The translations under genes and the position numbers were made by a program. The notes beneath the pieces are model-generated. The model made no database searches. It worked only from the letters and a program-made list of their open reading frames with translations, and was not told where the DNA came from. 64,000 bases of DNA from Aspidiotus rigidus (lineage: Eukaryota > Arthropoda > Insecta > Hemiptera > Diaspididae), in contig JAVHKY010000012.1 in the NCBI GenBank assembly GCA_035079385.1, positions 6,352,501 through 6,416,500 of the forward strand, read 5' to 3'. Positions 62,701-64,000 of this stretch are shown here, piece by piece (positions within the stretch are counted from its first letter, which is position 1; each line of letters begins with the position of its first letter).

Positions 62701-64000
62701 CTAACGTAGGGTACATCGTTCGTTACGAATTAATTTGAGGTCGAATAACTTGATTCTGTGAGCGATGGAAGAGAAGAAAGTCTATTGATCAATAGGCGAA
62801 GAGAATTGTTGATATCGTAGATAGAGTGGCGTTAAACATAATCATGTAGTCACCTTAGAAGGAAATTCTTTCATTTTGATTCGACTAATTCTAATTATTC
62901 ATTCATTTAGCTTCGTCTCGTACTTGACGGAATGACTCATTCATCCGATGAAGCAAAATTCTTTGTTTATAAAATCATTATGTTCTAAGCATGAATCATT
63001 TGAAATATTTGTACGGGCGCTGCACTGTTGAAATCTCAGTGATCCTCATCTTCTGCGGTGATACACAAATTTAAGAAAGAATGTAACCCTTTTCCGATGG
63101 TCAAACTCTTCGAAAATCGATGACGAGATCGAAATGACAAAACAACGGCACGAAGAAGAAAACTCTTCAAGGAGCTTTCCCTGGCTCAAATCCGTTCCAA
63201 TGTCAACCTTCGAACGATCCGCCACAATTTTGAGAAACCTTCTTGAAAACCGTGATAGAAAAGTACGAGAAGTCCCTCACGGTTTTTCTGCAAGATCATG
63301 AAATCTTATTATCGTGTCAACATTTTTCATTTAGTTAATCGTCATAGTTATTTTGGGCAGTTTGCTTTTGTTTTTACTCCGAAAATAATTTTATTTGTGA
63401 CGTTATTTTTTTTGTATTATTGTCGACATTTTCCTCTCTCAACTTCCTGTTTCACGTTTTATTCTGTTTTCATTGAGCGCGTGGAAATATTTTCGTGATA
63501 GTCTCTCGTAAAGGTTGCGTCGCCGAGAGGAAACATATATACGCGTATAGTAAACGACCTTACCTCAGGTTTTTCAATTATTGTTATTGTTTGTTTAGCG
63601 CACTACATCGCGAGTTACTTTTATAAATAACCGCGCGAGTATTGAAGGAATATATTATTTGTTTCGGTCGTCGGCGAATAAGGTTCACTTACTAATTGAT
63701 TAGTCTCTCCTAAGGGTTAGGATTTGAGAACGAAAATTCTCGTATTCTTCTGCGCGAACCTTGGATGTTTTCCTCAAATAATGCGTAAATATAATATGTA
63801 TACCTAAGATCTTTCGAATCTTGTCCTTAACACGAAGCTACAAGCTGTGTATTTGTTAATTAGCGAGCCTATCGAATAGAAATTAGATCAACCTACCTAC
63901 AGTCATAGATAGACATTTCATAATCGTATAACATTCTGGATCTGTATGTGCATAGGAAATATTGCGATAACGAAATCAGAAATTGCCTTTGGCACTAGTT
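59711..64000. other. no recognisable gene
   Basis: AT-rich DNA with locally CpG-rich patches (60550-60870, 61280-61520). 61290-61560 weakly resembles 40090-40300. 61735-61765 (ACGGTATGTCCGGCCACAGT) weakly resembles the sequence after the 11.5-kb hairpin (GTGTGTCTGGCCATAACTTG). No array, RNA gene or protein domain recognised to the window end. Confidence 0.45.

Overview
This is eukaryotic, almost certainly insect, nuclear DNA. It is AT-rich, CpG is not visibly depleted, long introns or intergenic spacers dominate, and the mobile elements present are those of arthropod genomes: Penelope-like elements, Jockey-type and R1-type LINEs, and a pogo/Tigger transposon. Hymenoptera is a guess from the CpG-rich, AT-rich texture and cannot be proved here. 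I found no convincing host protein-coding gene, rRNA, functional tRNA, CRISPR array or bacterial operon. The window reads as a repeat-rich intergenic region or the inside of very long introns. Most open reading frames are chance or are frames through repeats.

Layout. Bases 1-1075 hold a ~205-bp tandem repeat and a 40-45-bp minisatellite motif. A ~125-bp tandem array lies at 4.9-6.1 kb. A Jockey-type LINE relic is at 9.9-11.1 kb, followed by a near-perfect hairpin (11.5 kb) and a foldback element (14.1 kb). A ~380-bp satellite that is open on both strands fills 16.8-18.9 kb, with a diverged single copy just upstream (16.3 kb). At 18.9-23.8 kb there are several copies of a dispersed family whose ends carry an AACCTGTT-type motif, plus an imperfect hairpin at 22.1-22.4 kb. 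A head-to-tail trimer of a pogo/Tigger relic sits at 28.1-30.5 kb inside TCGAC-rich DNA. Penelope-like relics lie at 33.7, 38.6, 41.4 and 56.7 kb. Further LINE relics lie at 34.8, 45.4, 50.1, 54.7 (R1-type, with a visible 14-bp target-site duplication) and 59.1 kb. A 173-bp (TC)n tract is at 43.2 kb.

The most unusual object is at 47.86-48.09 kb. It is a 226-bp palindromic element with perfect 71-bp terminal inverted repeats. Its core folds on the minus strand as a canonical 73-nt tRNA-like cloverleaf (anticodon GGC, encoded CCA) with RNA polymerase III A and B boxes. A shortened relative lacking the core, flanked by a 12-bp direct repeat, is at 35.57-35.69 kb and was partly caught up in a local 170-bp tandem duplication.

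The genes do not work together as a pathway. The window is an archive of successive insertions. The autonomous families are all broken (frameshifts, stops, damaged reverse transcriptase motifs, 5' truncation). The short non-autonomous families appear as several copies that share a motif or exact terminal repeats.
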